A DNA stretch of 64,000 bases from Mycolicibacterium sp. CBMA 247 (GCF_009729095.1 NZ_VTGX01000001.1:62001-126000); one strand, 5' to 3'; positions 45,125 to 54,793 are shown, counted from the stretch's first letter. A program made the numbers and translations. The notes: generated by a model not told the origin, from the letters alone.

Positions 45125-45948
45125 CAGTCGGATTCGAGCGCCGCGGGCGCCGGGTCGCCGGGTCCACCGGCCTCGGCCCGGGCCAGCAACAGGGCGATCC
45201 GGCCGTCGAAGCGCGGTGAGTAGGACAGGTCGTCGTCGCATCCGCCGCCGTCGAGCCCACCGACCAGCCCGGTCACCGTCGACCCGGAAACCCACGGGGC
45301 GCCGCTGAAACCATCTGTCAGCCCCCCGCAGGCCAGGGACGGGAAGCCTTGCGCAGACGACGCCGTCGACCCGCGACAGGCCAGCGGGCTGCCGCCCTCA
45401 CCCATCGGGTAACCGGTCACCGTCACCGGACTGCCCGCGGCCGGTGCCGAACCCAGGGTCAGTCCGCCTCCGGCGGCGGCCAGCAGGTCCGCACCGGAGC
45501 CTCCGGTGACCCGCACGATGCCGTAGTCGGCTTGCGGATCCTGCGCGGCGATCCACCGCGGGTCCAGGTAGACCGTGCTGACGTGCCAGGTCGGACCGGC
45601 GCCCGCGCCGAAGCCCGGGACGAAAGTGGTGTCGACACCGTCGAGAAGGCAGTGCGCAGCCGTCAGGATGAGGTCGCCCGACGCACTCGCCAAGACCGCT
45701 CCGCTGCAGGTGTGCGTCGTGGTGTCGCCCAGGAACAGCGCCCCCACCCGCCGATCGGGCGTCACAGATTCGGCCCCGGCCTGCGACAACGGGCTCGCCA
45801 CGACGTGCGGGCTACTCGGCGGGACGGTCGTGGGGCTACTCGACTTACCGCCGGCGGTCGTGGCGCCCGGCACCGTGCACGCCGCGGCCACGGCGGCCAG
45901 CACGGCCGCCATGACTGTGAGTTTTGCCATCCGCGTCACGTGCATCAT
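45121..45948 (-). CDS. Secreted trypsin-like serine protease (possible lipoprotein)
   Basis: A 275-aa exported protease. The signal segment ([19 protein letters not shown]) ends in a lipobox-like AAAC with Cys at about residue 24. The catalytic triad is His99 in LTAAHCLL, Asp141 in ADYGIVRV and Ser215 in GFSGAPWV. Two Cys pairs may form disulfides. Start ATG 45948 is chosen (45930 is an alternative). M. tuberculosis has no such gene between sthA and Rv2714, so it looks like an accessory insertion. The stop shares CTAG with the sthA stop. Confidence 0.85.
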   Translation of the reverse strand: MMHVTRMAKLTVMAAVLAAVAAACTVPGATTAGGKSSSPTTVPPSSPHVVASPLSQAGAESVTPDRRVGALFLGDTTTHTCSGAVLASASGDLILTAAHCLLDGVDTTFVPGFGAGAGPTWHVSTVYLDPRWIAAQDPQADYGIVRVTGGSGADLLAAAGGGLTLGSAPAAGSPVTVTGYPMGEGGSPLACRGSTASSAQGFPSLACGGLTDGFSGAPWVSGSTVTGLVGGLDGGGCDDDLSYSPRFDGRIALLLARAEAGGPGDPAPAALESDC

Positions 45949-46119
45949 CAAATGATTTTGCCTGATCGCGGGGATAACCGCCGGATTGCCCGCCTGGGCA
46001 CGGCGCGTTCGAACGCACAAGCGGGGCGGAACGAACCCGCGGCGTGGATATGCGAGACACTAGATGGCACGGTGGTAGGCCGTCACAGCCGTCCTACCGC
46101 AGCGAGGAGACGAAGCGAG

Positions 46120-47130
46120 ATGACCGACAGTAGCGACACCCCCGACCAGCACTACCAGCCCGATCAGACCGGCATGTACGAACTTGAGTTCCCGGCGCCG
46201 CAGCTGTCGTCATCGGACGGCCGCGGCCCGGTGCTGATCCACGCCCTGGAGGGATTCTCCGATGCCGGCCACGCGATCCGGCTCGCCGCCGAGCACCTGA
46301 AAGACACCCTCGACACCGAACTGGTGGCCTCCTTCGCCATCGACGAGCTGCTGGACTACCGCTCGCGCAGGCCGCTGATGACGTTCAAGTCCGACCGTTT
46401 CACGGGCTACGAGGAACCCGAGCTGAACCTGTATGCGCTGCACGACGGCGTAGGGACGCCGTTTCTGCTGCTGGCCGGCCTGGAGCCGGACCTGCGGTGG
46501 GAGCGTTTCATCACCGCCGTGCGGCTGCTCGCCGAGCAGCTCGGGGTTCGGCGGGTGATCGGCCTGGGCACGATACCGATGGCGGTGCCGCACACCCGCC
46601 CGGTCATGCTCACGGCACATGCCAACAACAAGGAGCTGATCACTGATCACACGCCTTGGGTCGGCGAAATCCAGGTTCCGGCCAGCGTTTCCAACCTGCT
46701 CGAGTTCCGGATGGCTCAGCACGGCCACGAGGTGGTGGGTTACACCGTGCATGTCCCCCACTACCTGGCCCAGACGGCCTACCCGCCGGCGGCCGAGGCG
46801 CTGCTGGCCGAAGTGGCCCGGACTGGTTCGCTACAACTGCCGCTGGAGAAATTGTCCGAGGCCGGCGCCGAGGTGTACGGCAAGATCAATGAGCAGGTAG
46901 AGGCCAGCGCGGAGGTCGCTCAGGTGGTAACCGGGTTGGAGCGCCAGTACGATGCGTTCGTTGCCGCACAGGAGAATCGGTCTCTGCTCGCGCGTGACGA
47001 GGAACTGCCCAGCGGTGACGAGTTGGGAGCAGAGTTCGAACGGTTCCTCGCCCAGCAGGCCGGCGACATGCACAAGGACGGACTAGACGGCTTCGGCGAC
47101 GGATTCCCGAACGGTGACAACCCGTCATAG
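46120..47130 (+). CDS. PAC2-family protein (Rv2714-like)
   Basis: A 336-aa protein in the PAC2 (proteasome assembly chaperone 2) superfamily with LIHALEGFSDAGHAIRLAAE, LLLAGLEPDLRWERFITAV and IGLGTIPMAVPHTRPV blocks. Actinobacteria have such proteins in addition to the proteasome-linked forms; the biochemical role is unknown. ATG 46120 has GAGGAG. Rv2714 counterpart, starts an operon-like run with the next two genes. Confidence 0.88.
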   Translation: MTDSSDTPDQHYQPDQTGMYELEFPAPQLSSSDGRGPVLIHALEGFSDAGHAIRLAAEHLKDTLDTELVASFAIDELLDYRSRRPLMTFKSDRFTGYEEPELNLYALHDGVGTPFLLLAGLEPDLRWERFITAVRLLAEQLGVRRVIGLGTIPMAVPHTRPVMLTAHANNKELITDHTPWVGEIQVPASVSNLLEFRMAQHGHEVVGYTVHVPHYLAQTAYPPAAEALLAEVARTGSLQLPLEKLSEAGAEVYGKINEQVEASAEVAQVVTGLERQYDAFVAAQENRSLLARDEELPSGDELGAEFERFLAQQAGDMHKDGLDGFGDGFPNGDNPS

Positions 47131-47166
47131 GAGCCCGACGCCAGCCCAAGAGCGAGGTTGACCAGC

Positions 47167-48189
47167 ATGACCGAGCGCAAACCCCATCTCCGGACCGTTC
47201 GCGAGCTCACCCCGACCCTCGAATTCCGCACGATCCACGGATACCGGCGAGCCTTCCGGGTGTCGGGGTCGGGCCCGGCGATCCTGCTGATCCACGGCAT
47301 CGGTGACAACTCCACCACCTGGCACTCCGTGCAATCCACCCTGGCGCAGCGCTTCACCGTGATTGCGCCGGACCTGCTCGGCCATGGCAGCTCCGACAAA
47401 CCCCGGGCGGACTATTCGGTGGCGGCCTATGCCAACGGCATGCGCGACCTGCTCAGTGTGCTCGACATCGACCGGGTGACCGTGGTCGGCCATTCCCTGG
47501 GCGGCGGTGTGGCCATGCAATTCGCCTATCAATTCCCACAGTTGGTCGACCGTCTCATCCTCGTGGCCGCCGGCGGCGTCACCAAGGATGTGAATGTGGC
47601 GTTGCGGATCGCCTCACTCCCGATGGGCAGCGAGGCGCTGGCCCTGCTGCGGCTGCCTCTGGTGTTGCCGGCTCTGCAACTGGTCGGCCGGGCGGCAGGC
47701 CCGGTGTTGGGCGCAACCGGCCTCGGGCGCGACATCCCGGACATGCTGCGCATCCTGGCCGATCTGCCGGAGCCGACGGCATCGTCGGCTTTCAGCCGGA
47801 CGTTGCGCGCCGTGGTGGATTGGCGTGGCCAGGTGGTGACCATGCTGGATCGCTGTTATTTGACCGAATCCGTTCCGGTCCAGTTGATCTGGGGCGCACG
47901 CGATTCGGTCATCCCCGTCAGCCACGCCAAGATGGCCCACGCCGCAATGCCCGGTTCCCGGTTGGAGATCTTCGAGGGATCCGGGCATTTTCCGTTCCAC
48001 GACGATCCCGACCGCTTCGTCGAGGTGGTCGAACGCTTCATCGACTCGACCGATCCATCGGTCTACGACCAGGATCGGCTGCGCCGTCTGCTGCGCACCG
48101 GGCTGAGCGAATCGGCGATCGGCGGATCACTCGACACTCAGGGTGCGGTGCTCGACGCGATGGACGCCGACGAGCGCAGCGCCACCTGA
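47167..48189 (+). CDS. Alpha/beta hydrolase
   Basis: A 340-aa hydrolase with intact catalytic triad: nucleophile GHSLGGG near residue 106, acid in WGARDSVIPVSHAKM, histidine in FEGSGHFPFHDDP. The oxyanion motif LLIHGIGDNSTTWHS is near residue 40. Substrate unknown; similar proteins include lipid and epoxide hydrolases. ATG 47167 has GAGG 9 nt upstream; TTG 47158 is an alternative. Rv2715 counterpart. Confidence 0.87.
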   Translation: MTERKPHLRTVRELTPTLEFRTIHGYRRAFRVSGSGPAILLIHGIGDNSTTWHSVQSTLAQRFTVIAPDLLGHGSSDKPRADYSVAAYANGMRDLLSVLDIDRVTVVGHSLGGGVAMQFAYQFPQLVDRLILVAAGGVTKDVNVALRIASLPMGSEALALLRLPLVLPALQLVGRAAGPVLGATGLGRDIPDMLRILADLPEPTASSAFSRTLRAVVDWRGQVVTMLDRCYLTESVPVQLIWGARDSVIPVSHAKMAHAAMPGSRLEIFEGSGHFPFHDDPDRFVEVVERFIDSTDPSVYDQDRLRRLLRTGLSESAIGGSLDTQGAVLDAMDADERSAT

Positions 48190-48245
48190 CCTGCTGACCT
48201 GCACAGGCCATCGGGCACTCCGCCCGAAGACCGCGTGCTGCGACG

Positions 48246-48251
48246 TAGCAT
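48246..48251 (+). promoter_or_regulatory. -10 element (TAGCAT) of the PhzF-like gene
   Basis: TAGCAT ends 6 nt before ATG 48258. No Shine-Dalgarno is present, which fits a leaderless transcript. Confidence 0.4.
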
Positions 48252-48257
48252 CGGTCT

Positions 48258-48944
48258 ATGGCCATCGACGTCACCGTGTTACGTGTGTTCACCGACTCCG
48301 ACGGCAAGTACGGCAATCCGCTCGGCGTGGTCGACAACAGCACCGTCGCCCCCGGTGACCGCCAGCGCATCGCCACCGAATTGGGTTACAGCGAAACGGT
48401 ATTCGTCGATCTGCCACTGCCCTGCGTCAGCTCAGCCAACGCCCACATCTTCACCCCCGTCGCCGAGATGCCCTTCGCGGGCCATCCGACCGTAGGCGCG
48501 TCGTGGTGGCTGCGGGTTCTCGGACGGCCGGTGCACACACTGCGGGTGCCCGCGGGGATCGTGCAGGTCGAATACGACGGCGATCAGGCCGCGATCAGCG
48601 CACGCTCGGAATGGGCACCGGAGTTCGCCATCCATGACCTGTCCACCACCGAGGAACTGTTCGCCGCCGAACCCGACGATTACGCCGACGGCGTCGAGCA
48701 CTACCTGTGGACCTGGCTCGACCGGGACCGGGGCGTGATGCGATCCCGGATGTTCGCCGCGCACCTGGGTATCGCCGAAGATGAGGCGACCGGATCCGCA
48801 GCCGTGCAGATGACCGACTATCTCAGCCGTGACCTGACGATCGTCCAGGGAAAGGGTTCGGTGATCGAGACCCGATGGAACCCGGAGGGTTGGGTTCGCG
48901 TGGCCGGCCGCGTCGTCAACGACGGCACCACCCGACTGGACTGA
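48258..48944 (+). CDS. PhzF-family isomerase
   Basis: A 228-aa protein of the diaminopimelate-epimerase-like fold with the PhzF signature [14 protein letters not shown] preceded by a glutamate (PVAEMPF), and [14 protein letters not shown] near the C-terminus. PhzF catalyses isomerisation in phenazine synthesis; here no phenazine genes are near and the protein is shorter than classical PhzF (about 280 aa), so the substrate differs. Rv2716 counterpart. Confidence 0.88.
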   Translation: MAIDVTVLRVFTDSDGKYGNPLGVVDNSTVAPGDRQRIATELGYSETVFVDLPLPCVSSANAHIFTPVAEMPFAGHPTVGASWWLRVLGRPVHTLRVPAGIVQVEYDGDQAAISARSEWAPEFAIHDLSTTEELFAAEPDDYADGVEHYLWTWLDRDRGVMRSRMFAAHLGIAEDEATGSAAVQMTDYLSRDLTIVQGKGSVIETRWNPEGWVRVAGRVVNDGTTRLD

Positions 48945-48945
48945 A

Positions 48946-49401
48946 CTACGCCTCCGCGCGGTGGGCCCGCAATGCCTCGATCTCACGCTCGAAGTCTTCG
49001 GCCGACGAGAACGACCGGTACACCGACGCGAATCGAAGGTACGCGACCTCATCCAGCTCGCGCAGCGGCCCCAGAATCGCCAAACCGACCTCGTGACTGG
49101 GGATCTCCGGTGTGCCGAGCCCGCGCACGGCGTCCTCGACCTTCTGCGCCAACACGTTGAGAGCGTCGTCGTCGACCTGCCTGCCCTGGCAGGACCGCCG
49201 CACACCTCGAATGACCTTCTCGCGGCTGAACGGCTCCGTCACCCCGCTGCGCTTCACCACGGCCAGCACCGCTGTTTCCACAGTGGTGAACCGGCGTCCG
49301 CACTCCGGGCAGGACCGTCGCCGTCGGATGGCCTGTCCCTCGTCAGCCTCGCGGGAGTCGACCACGCGCGAATCAGGATGACGACAGAACGGACAATGCA
49401 T
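48946..49401 (-). CDS. nrdR: Transcriptional repressor NrdR
   Basis: A 151-aa repressor of ribonucleotide reductase genes. The N-terminal zinc ribbon is [13 protein letters not shown] with SCPECGRRF, and the ATP-cone domain follows ([20 protein letters not shown]). ATG 49401 matches the family start, although a longer frame exists. Stop codon lies 1 nt after the PhzF stop, convergent. Rv2718c counterpart. Confidence 0.96.
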   Translation of the reverse strand: MHCPFCRHPDSRVVDSREADEGQAIRRRRSCPECGRRFTTVETAVLAVVKRSGVTEPFSREKVIRGVRRSCQGRQVDDDALNVLAQKVEDAVRGLGTPEIPSHEVGLAILGPLRELDEVAYLRFASVYRSFSSAEDFEREIEALRAHRAEA

Positions 49402-49565
49402 TACCGCTCCTTCGTCATGCCGCCGGACAACTAGTTCGAGCGCCCTTGAGCGTACCCGCGATGCCCTCGGGAGACTCACTGCCGGGTCCAGTGGTGCGTA
49501 GGTGCTCATACCGACGCCGTCCAGTGTGGCTGCCTGCCAGGACCATTCAGCGGACATCGCACTGC

Positions 49566-50093
49566 TCAGCCAACCGGGGCGAGCAGTGTCTGCCCCGCGT
49601 CGATCGCCGCGGATTCGAGCTGGTTGAGATCGCGGATCTGCTCGACGACCCGGGACACCGGGGCGCCCGGGGCGACCCGCCGGGCCACCTGCTGCAGCGT
49701 CTCCCCCGACTTCACCTGGACTACCGCGAGCTCCGTCGGCGTCGGGGTCTCGGTCCCCATCACGCCGCCGAACTGGGCCACCAGACCCAGCCAGACCGTG
49801 ATGCCGGCAGCGACCACCGCCAACAACACCGTGGTCAGCGGCGTGACGGGCCGGCTGCGGTGCGATGCCCGTGACATCAGCACCCCGGTTCCGCGGTACC
49901 GGACCGCACCACGGGTGGGACGGACGGGCGCCGGCCTCCGGACCCGGCGCACCGGCCGGGCCACACCGGTACCGAAAGTGGCACTGGCCCTGGTACTGGC
50001 ACCGTCACGAGCGCCGGCACGTTGCGGTTGGGACTGCGGCATGGCCCGGACAGCGCGGGAACGGCTATCGGCGGGGATATCGATGATCGCCAT
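49566..50093 (-). CDS. chiZ: LysM-domain SOS-linked cell-division protein (ChiZ-like)
   Basis: A 175-aa protein with a basic cytosolic part, one membrane segment ([20 protein letters not shown]) and an extracellular LysM-type domain ([20 protein letters not shown]). It is divergent from lexA, the same layout as Rv2719c in M. tuberculosis, a LexA-controlled protein that delays cell division. Two degenerate LexA half-box pairs lie just upstream. ATG 50093 with no clear ribosome-binding site. Confidence 0.88.
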   Translation of the reverse strand: MAIIDIPADSRSRAVRAMPQSQPQRAGARDGASTRASATFGTGVARPVRRVRRPAPVRPTRGAVRYRGTGVLMSRASHRSRPVTPLTTVLLAVVAAGITVWLGLVAQFGGVMGTETPTPTELAVVQVKSGETLQQVARRVAPGAPVSRVVEQIRDLNQLESAAIDAGQTLLAPVG

Positions 50094-50118
50094 CTGACTG
50101 CCTTTCGGTGGGACGGTT

Positions 50119-50156
50119 TCGCTCTTGTGTTCGAATATAGTCGCTCACGTGTTCGA
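50119..50156 (-). promoter_or_regulatory. Two degenerate LexA boxes ahead of chiZ
   Basis: On the minus strand TCGAACACAAGAGCGA (50119-50134) and TCGAACACGTGAGCGA (50141-50156) share the half-site TCGAAC and have GAGCGA in place of GTTCGA. They are 22 nt apart, about two helical turns. Consensus for the mycobacterial SOS box is TCGAACNNNNGTTCGA. Confidence 0.5.
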
Positions 50157-50288
50157 TGGATAGAACATGTGATCGAACTGTTGCCAAACGATAGAACAGG
50201 GCACCGACAAATTCGGGCCGCGAAGCCCGCGCACCGCCCTGGACGCCACCTCCGCGCGCCCCACCAGCGGACACGCCCGCAACACACG

Positions 50289-50304
50289 TCGAACACATGT
50301 TTGA
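50289..50304 (+). promoter_or_regulatory. LexA (SOS) box of lexA
   Basis: TCGAACACATGTTTGA differs from the consensus TCGAACNNNNGTTCGA at one base. It lies about 20 nt upstream of the lexA -10 hexamer, so bound LexA would block the -35 region (autorepression). M. tuberculosis has the same arrangement. Confidence 0.85.
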
Positions 50305-50323
50305 TTAATGTTCGACCAGCGAC

Positions 50324-50329
50324 TACATT
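50324..50329 (+). promoter_or_regulatory. -10 element (TACATT) of lexA
   Basis: TACATT ends 7 nt before ATG 50337, with no ribosome-binding site in between. Suggests a leaderless lexA transcript. Confidence 0.5.
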
Positions 50330-50336
50330 CGGCCTC

Positions 50337-51059
50337 ATGAGCGACGACCGCAGCAGGGACGGCAGCACCAACAGCCCGGCCGGATCGAACGGCGCGAATG
50401 CACGCCGCGCCGACAGCGGGCTCACCGACCGGCAACGGACCATCCTCGACGTGATACGCGCGTCGGTGTCCAGTCGCGGCTACCCGCCCAGCATCCGCGA
50501 GATCGGCGACGCGGTCGGCTTGACCTCGACCTCCTCGGTCGCTCATCAGTTGCGCACCCTGGAACGCAAGGGCTACCTGCGACGTGACCCCAACCGGCCG
50601 CGCGCGGTCGACGTGCGCGCCGCCGACGATGCAGCGATCGCCCCGCTGGTATCCACCGATGTGGCCGGCTCCGATGCGCTGCCCGAGCCGACTTTTGTCC
50701 CGGTGCTCGGACGTATCGCCGCAGGCGGCCCCATCGTGGCCGAGCAGGCCGTGGAAGACGTCTTCCCACTACCCCGTGAACTGGTCGGCGAGGGCTCGTT
50801 GTTCCTGCTCAAGGTCGTCGGCGACTCGATGGTCGACGCCGCCATCTGCGATGGCGACTGGGTGGTGGTGCGCCAGCAGAGCGTGGCAGACAACGGTGAC
50901 ATCGTGGCAGCCATGATCGACGGCGAAGCCACCGTCAAGACGTTCAAGCGGACCCGCGGTCAGGTCTGGCTCATGCCGCACAACCCCGTATACGACCCGA
51001 TTCCGGGCAACGACGCGGCGGTGCTCGGCAAGGTCGTCACCGTGATCCGCAAGATCTGA
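50337..51059 (+). CDS. lexA: SOS repressor LexA
   Basis: A 240-aa repressor. The winged helix-turn-helix occupies about residues 30-90 ([40 protein letters not shown]), and the autocleavage domain follows. The cleavage site is Ala129-Gly130 in GRIAAGGPI, and the catalytic dyad is Ser164 (GDSMVDAAI) and Lys201 (ATVKTFKR). On DNA damage RecA stimulates self-cleavage. Rv2720 counterpart. Confidence 0.97.
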   Translation: MSDDRSRDGSTNSPAGSNGANARRADSGLTDRQRTILDVIRASVSSRGYPPSIREIGDAVGLTSTSSVAHQLRTLERKGYLRRDPNRPRAVDVRAADDAAIAPLVSTDVAGSDALPEPTFVPVLGRIAAGGPIVAEQAVEDVFPLPRELVGEGSLFLLKVVGDSMVDAAICDGDWVVVRQQSVADNGDIVAAMIDGEATVKTFKRTRGQVWLMPHNPVYDPIPGNDAAVLGKVVTVIRKI

Positions 51060-51103
51060 CCCGGCCGAGATCCGACCCGGCTGCACCGGATGCCGGCCGG
51101 GTC
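51058..51103. terminator. Possible bidirectional hairpin between lexA and the LGFP gene
   Basis: GACCCGGCC (from the lexA stop) and GGCCGGGTC are complementary arms with a 28-nt loop. It sits between convergent genes and could end both transcripts. Weak, as no U-run is present and the loop is long. Confidence 0.3.
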
Positions 51104-51110
51104 CTGCGAT

Positions 51111-53399
51111 TCATTCCGCTCGCACGAACCCGTTGGTGCGAGCGAATTCCTCACTGGCGAACCAGATCTCGGCCACCGCCTGGTCGTACTCGCTGCTGTC
51201 GGGTGACCAGTACCGGCCGGACCTGGTGTCCGCCTTGATCGGGTAGCCCTCAGGCGCGCGGTTGCGGTCGTTCAGCGGCAGATGGATGGCCGTGGCGCTG
51301 GGAATCTCGTCGAGTTCGATGGCGGCATGACGCCCGCTGTGGGCCTCACTGCCGTACGCCTCGGCCTCCGTGATGACCCGGGTCGGCGCGGTGTCGACGT
51401 TGTCCTGATCGCTCGGCACCCGCAGGCCACTCAGCGCCGCGAAGCCCTGCGCCGCACCCGCTGCACCTGCCGCGCTGACGAGTGCCCCGGTATCCACCAG
51501 GTCGTCGTCCTCAAGCTCGGCCTCGATCTCATCATCGACGTCGTCACCCTCGGCGACTTCCTCGAAATCCGCATCGATGGGCGCATCGAGGTCCTCGTCC
51601 TCGAAGTCGTCGTCTTCAAAGTCATCATCTTCGAAGTCGTCGTCGAAATCGTCATCGTCTTGGTAGCCATCGAAGCCCTGCTCCGGGCCGACCAGCTGCG
51701 AAGAGTCCTCGGGCGGTTCTTCCTCCTCACCCGGTGAGCCATAGCCACGGGCCGACGCCTGCGGGGCGGCCCATTGACTGACCGGGATGGCGATATCGGT
51801 GGGACCGTCGTACGGAGACGCCGCACCACCGGCCGATTCCTCGCCCGGCCCGGCAAATCGCGCCGTCGCGGCCTCGCCGCCATAGGCACCTCTCGGCCCG
51901 TAGTCGTGTCCTTCCTCGGCGGCGTGATCGTCCCCATACTCATCGTGGTCGTATCCACGCGAGTCGTAACGTCCTTCGTCGTACTGGCCGTCGTCGTAGT
52001 CATCATCGAACGGATCGTGGTCGAAGTCGTCATCGTCACCGGCCCGGCGGCGGTGCCACAACGCCGCCCCGACGATCAGCGCTGCGAGCAGCAGAACCGG
52101 GACCACGGCAATCAGCCACCACCAGCTCCAATGCCAGGAGAACGGCATCTTGGCGTCCGCGCTCGACGGCTGCGGACCACCGGCCTGCGTCTTCTCGAGT
52201 CCTGGGACCTGCAGTCCGCTCAACTCGGAGGCAAGTTTCGACGGTTCGGTGGTGAACTTGTTGGCCGCGCGGTCCCAGGAGATGGCTCCCCCGCTGAACC
52301 GCTGGGTGATGACGGTGCCGTCCTCGGTCTGGTCGGCCATGGGCGCGCCCAATGTGCCCTTCGCCCCGCCCAGCTTGTCCCAGGCCGCCTTCATCGCGCC
52401 CCGGACGATCACCGCGCCATAGTCCGGAGTCCAGAAGATGACCGGGTTGTCGGCGGCGGCGAAGGTGCTGATCCGGCTATTCGGCCCCAGACCGCCCTCG
52501 GCCTCGCTGGCGGTCGGGAAACCCAGATCGCCCTCGGGTCCGCCGACGCTCTCGTACTTCTCCACCAGCTGGCCGGTGATGGCGTTGGCTCCCGTTACCG
52601 GGCTGTAGAAGATCTTGCCGCCGGCGAAGTTCTGCCCCACGCCGCCGTCACCGATCGAGTACTGATCACCGTCCTTGGCGCCCAGTGGGCCCATCGGTCC
52701 GCCGGCCTCCCGGCGCGCCATGGCGATCGCCGAGGCGGGATCCGACGGTACGTCCAGGCCAGCGAGCTGATCGGCCAGTTCCGGCGGCACCGTGGTGAAC
52801 GCCTTGGTCTTGCGGTTCCAGGAAATCTCGCCGCCGGTGAACTTCTGGGAGCTGACATCGCCGTCGAACGACTCGTCTTCGGCCGGAACGCCCAGCACGC
52901 CGGCGGAGCCACCGAGCTTGTCCCACGCGGCGTTGACGGCACCCCGGACCACCCGGGCACCGGTCGCCGGAGTCCAGAAGATGACCGGCTTGTCAGGCGC
53001 GCTCAATGTCGAGTTACGGCTGTCCGGAGCACGCCCGGCGCCCTCGTCGATGGTGGGAAATCCCAGGTCGCCGTCGGCCGGGCCGCCCAACGACTGGTAC
53101 TTCTCCAGAATTGCGCCCTGCATGAAGTGAGCGCCGGTTGCCGGGGTGAAGAACATCTTGCCCCCGGAGAAGTTCTGGGCGAAGCCAGAACCCACCGCGT
53201 ACACGCCGCCCTGCCGCGACCCCAGCGGGCCGCCCTCGCCACCACTGGCCTCCCAGGCAGCGGTGACCGCGGCATCGGCATCCGACTCCGGGGTGGCCGA
53301 AGCCACCGCCGGCACCACCAAACCAGCGACTACGAGTGCGAGCAGGCCGACCGCCAACCGCCACACGGCCGCGTTCAGCCTCGCTCCCGGCCTAGTCAT
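51111..53399 (-). CDS. LGFP-repeat envelope protein with an acidic C-terminal tail
   Basis: A 762-aa protein: signal peptide (LLALVVAGLVVPAVASATP), two sets of LGFP/LGxP-type repeats (GGPADGDLGFPTIDEGAGRA, GGPEGDLGFPTASEAEGG and similar, about residues 45-400), then a transmembrane segment (WWWLIAVVPVLLLAALIVGA) and a highly acidic region (FDDDFEDDDFEDDDFEDED and following). LGFP repeats are found in cell-wall-associated proteins of corynebacteria and mycobacteria and probably bind wall polysaccharide. ATG 53399 has GGGGAGGG. Rv2721c counterpart. Confidence 0.88.
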   Translation of the reverse strand: MTRPGARLNAAVWRLAVGLLALVVAGLVVPAVASATPESDADAAVTAAWEASGGEGGPLGSRQGGVYAVGSGFAQNFSGGKMFFTPATGAHFMQGAILEKYQSLGGPADGDLGFPTIDEGAGRAPDSRNSTLSAPDKPVIFWTPATGARVVRGAVNAAWDKLGGSAGVLGVPAEDESFDGDVSSQKFTGGEISWNRKTKAFTTVPPELADQLAGLDVPSDPASAIAMARREAGGPMGPLGAKDGDQYSIGDGGVGQNFAGGKIFYSPVTGANAITGQLVEKYESVGGPEGDLGFPTASEAEGGLGPNSRISTFAAADNPVIFWTPDYGAVIVRGAMKAAWDKLGGAKGTLGAPMADQTEDGTVITQRFSGGAISWDRAANKFTTEPSKLASELSGLQVPGLEKTQAGGPQPSSADAKMPFSWHWSWWWLIAVVPVLLLAALIVGAALWHRRRAGDDDDFDHDPFDDDYDDGQYDEGRYDSRGYDHDEYGDDHAAEEGHDYGPRGAYGGEAATARFAGPGEESAGGAASPYDGPTDIAIPVSQWAAPQASARGYGSPGEEEEPPEDSSQLVGPEQGFDGYQDDDDFDDDFEDDDFEDDDFEDEDLDAPIDADFEEVAEGDDVDDEIEAELEDDDLVDTGALVSAAGAAGAAQGFAALSGLRVPSDQDNVDTAPTRVITEAEAYGSEAHSGRHAAIELDEIPSATAIHLPLNDRNRAPEGYPIKADTRSGRYWSPDSSEYDQAVAEIWFASEEFARTNGFVRAE

Positions 53400-53501
53400 G
53401 CGCCCTCCCCGCTCGTTCGGCAAAGTTTCCCTAGAAATGTCCCGCCCGACAACTTTGCTTCAGCACGTGACGATAACCAAGGAACGTGGCCGATCATGAC
53501 C

Positions 53502-53543
53502 AAAAAAGCCCCAATATCTGGGTCTAGCGACCCAGAATTGGGC
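53502..53543 (-). terminator. Intrinsic terminator with U6 tail after fadE20
   Basis: On the minus strand GCCCAATTCTGGGTC-GCTA-GACCCAGATATTGGGGC folds into a stem (one bulged base) and is followed by TTTTTT, a canonical factor-independent terminator, unusual in mycobacteria. It lies 46 nt after the fadE20 stop and would prevent run-on into the LGFP gene. The intervening DNA has an 11-nt repeat GGGTAAATCCG. Confidence 0.75.
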
Positions 53544-53588
53544 CTCTCGGGGCGTCACGCGGGGTAAATCCGGGGTAAATCCGGGTCA

Positions 53589-54749
53589 TCAGACACCCAG
53601 ACTGCGTCCGATGATCTCCTTCATGATCTCGGTCGTCCCGCCGTAGATGGTCTGCACGCGCGCATCCAGGTAGGCCCGCGCGACCGGGTACTCGCGCATG
53701 TAGCCATAACCGCCGTGCAGCTGCAGGCAGCGGTCGATGAGGTCCACCTGCTTCTCGGTGGAGTACCACTTGGCCATCGCGGCCTGCTCCACGGTGAGTT
53801 TCTCGTCGAGGTGCAACCGGATGAACTCGTCGACCATCATCCGCACCACGGTGGCCTCGGTCGCCAGTTCGGCCAGGAGGAACCGGCTGTTCTGGAAGCT
53901 GCCGATGGGCTTGCCGAACGCCTTGCGCTCCTTGGTGTACTGCACCGTCTGCTCCAGCACCGCCTCCATCGCCGCGGCGGCCATGATGGCGATCGAGATG
54001 CGTTCCTGCGGCAGGTTCTGCATGAGGTAGACGAAACCCTGGCCCTCCTCGCCGAGCAGGTTCTCGACAGGCACCTTGACGTCGGTGAACGACAGCTCGG
54101 CGGTGTCCTGGGCGTCCAGACCGATCTTGTCGAGGTGCCGCCCTCGCTCGAAGCCCTCCATGCCGCGCTCGACCACCAACAGCGAGAAGCCCAAAGCTCC
54201 CTTCTCCGGGTCGGTCTGCGCCACGACGATCACCAGATCGGAGTTGATGCCGTTGGTGATGAAGGTCTTGGACCCGTTGAGCACGTAGTGGTCGCCGTCA
54301 CGGACCGCACGGGTCTTGATGCCCTGCAGGTCGCTGCCGGTGCCGGGCTCGGTCATTGCGATCGCCGTGATCAATTCGCCGGTACAGAACTTGGGCAGCC
54401 AGCGCTGCTTCTGCTCCTCGTTGGCCAGCCGCAGCAGATAGGGCGCGACGATGTCGTTGTGCAGGCTGAAGCCGATGCCGCTGTAGCGGCCGGCCACGGT
54501 CTCCTCGCAGACGATCGTGTTGTACCGGAAGTCAGGGTCACCGCCGCCGCCGTACTCCTCGGGCACCGCCATCGCGAGAAAGCCCTGCTTACCCGCCTCC
54601 AGCCAGACCCCGCGGTCGACGATCTTGTCCTTCTCCCACTGGTCGTGGTACGGCGCGACGTGGCGTTCCAGAAATGCCCGGTACGACTCGCGGAACAATT
54701 CATGCTCGGGCTCGAACAACGTGCGGTCGTACTTCACAACACTGCCCAT
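53589..54749 (-). CDS. fadE20: Acyl-CoA dehydrogenase FadE20
   Basis: A 386-aa acyl-CoA dehydrogenase of beta-oxidation. The FAD motif ITAIAMTEPGTGSDLQGIKT, the KTFITNGINSDLVIVVAQTD block, and the C-terminal QLHGGYGYMREYPVARAYLD and IYGGTTEIMKEIIGR are present; the catalytic glutamate is expected around GGTTEIMK. ATG 54749 has CGGAGG; a longer frame starts at 54788. Rv2724c counterpart. A perfect palindrome 45-62 nt upstream probably binds a TetR-type regulator. Confidence 0.95.
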   Translation of the reverse strand: MGSVVKYDRTLFEPEHELFRESYRAFLERHVAPYHDQWEKDKIVDRGVWLEAGKQGFLAMAVPEEYGGGGDPDFRYNTIVCEETVAGRYSGIGFSLHNDIVAPYLLRLANEEQKQRWLPKFCTGELITAIAMTEPGTGSDLQGIKTRAVRDGDHYVLNGSKTFITNGINSDLVIVVAQTDPEKGALGFSLLVVERGMEGFERGRHLDKIGLDAQDTAELSFTDVKVPVENLLGEEGQGFVYLMQNLPQERISIAIMAAAAMEAVLEQTVQYTKERKAFGKPIGSFQNSRFLLAELATEATVVRMMVDEFIRLHLDEKLTVEQAAMAKWYSTEKQVDLIDRCLQLHGGYGYMREYPVARAYLDARVQTIYGGTTEIMKEIIGRSLGV

Positions 54750-54793
54750 GGTGTGGCCTCCGGTACTGGTGACAGATTTGGGGGCCAACCTAT

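Noticed and set aside
51774..53567. 597-codon plus-strand frame opposite the LGFP gene
   Set aside because: Arises from Asp/Glu codon repeats on the other strand; no domain.
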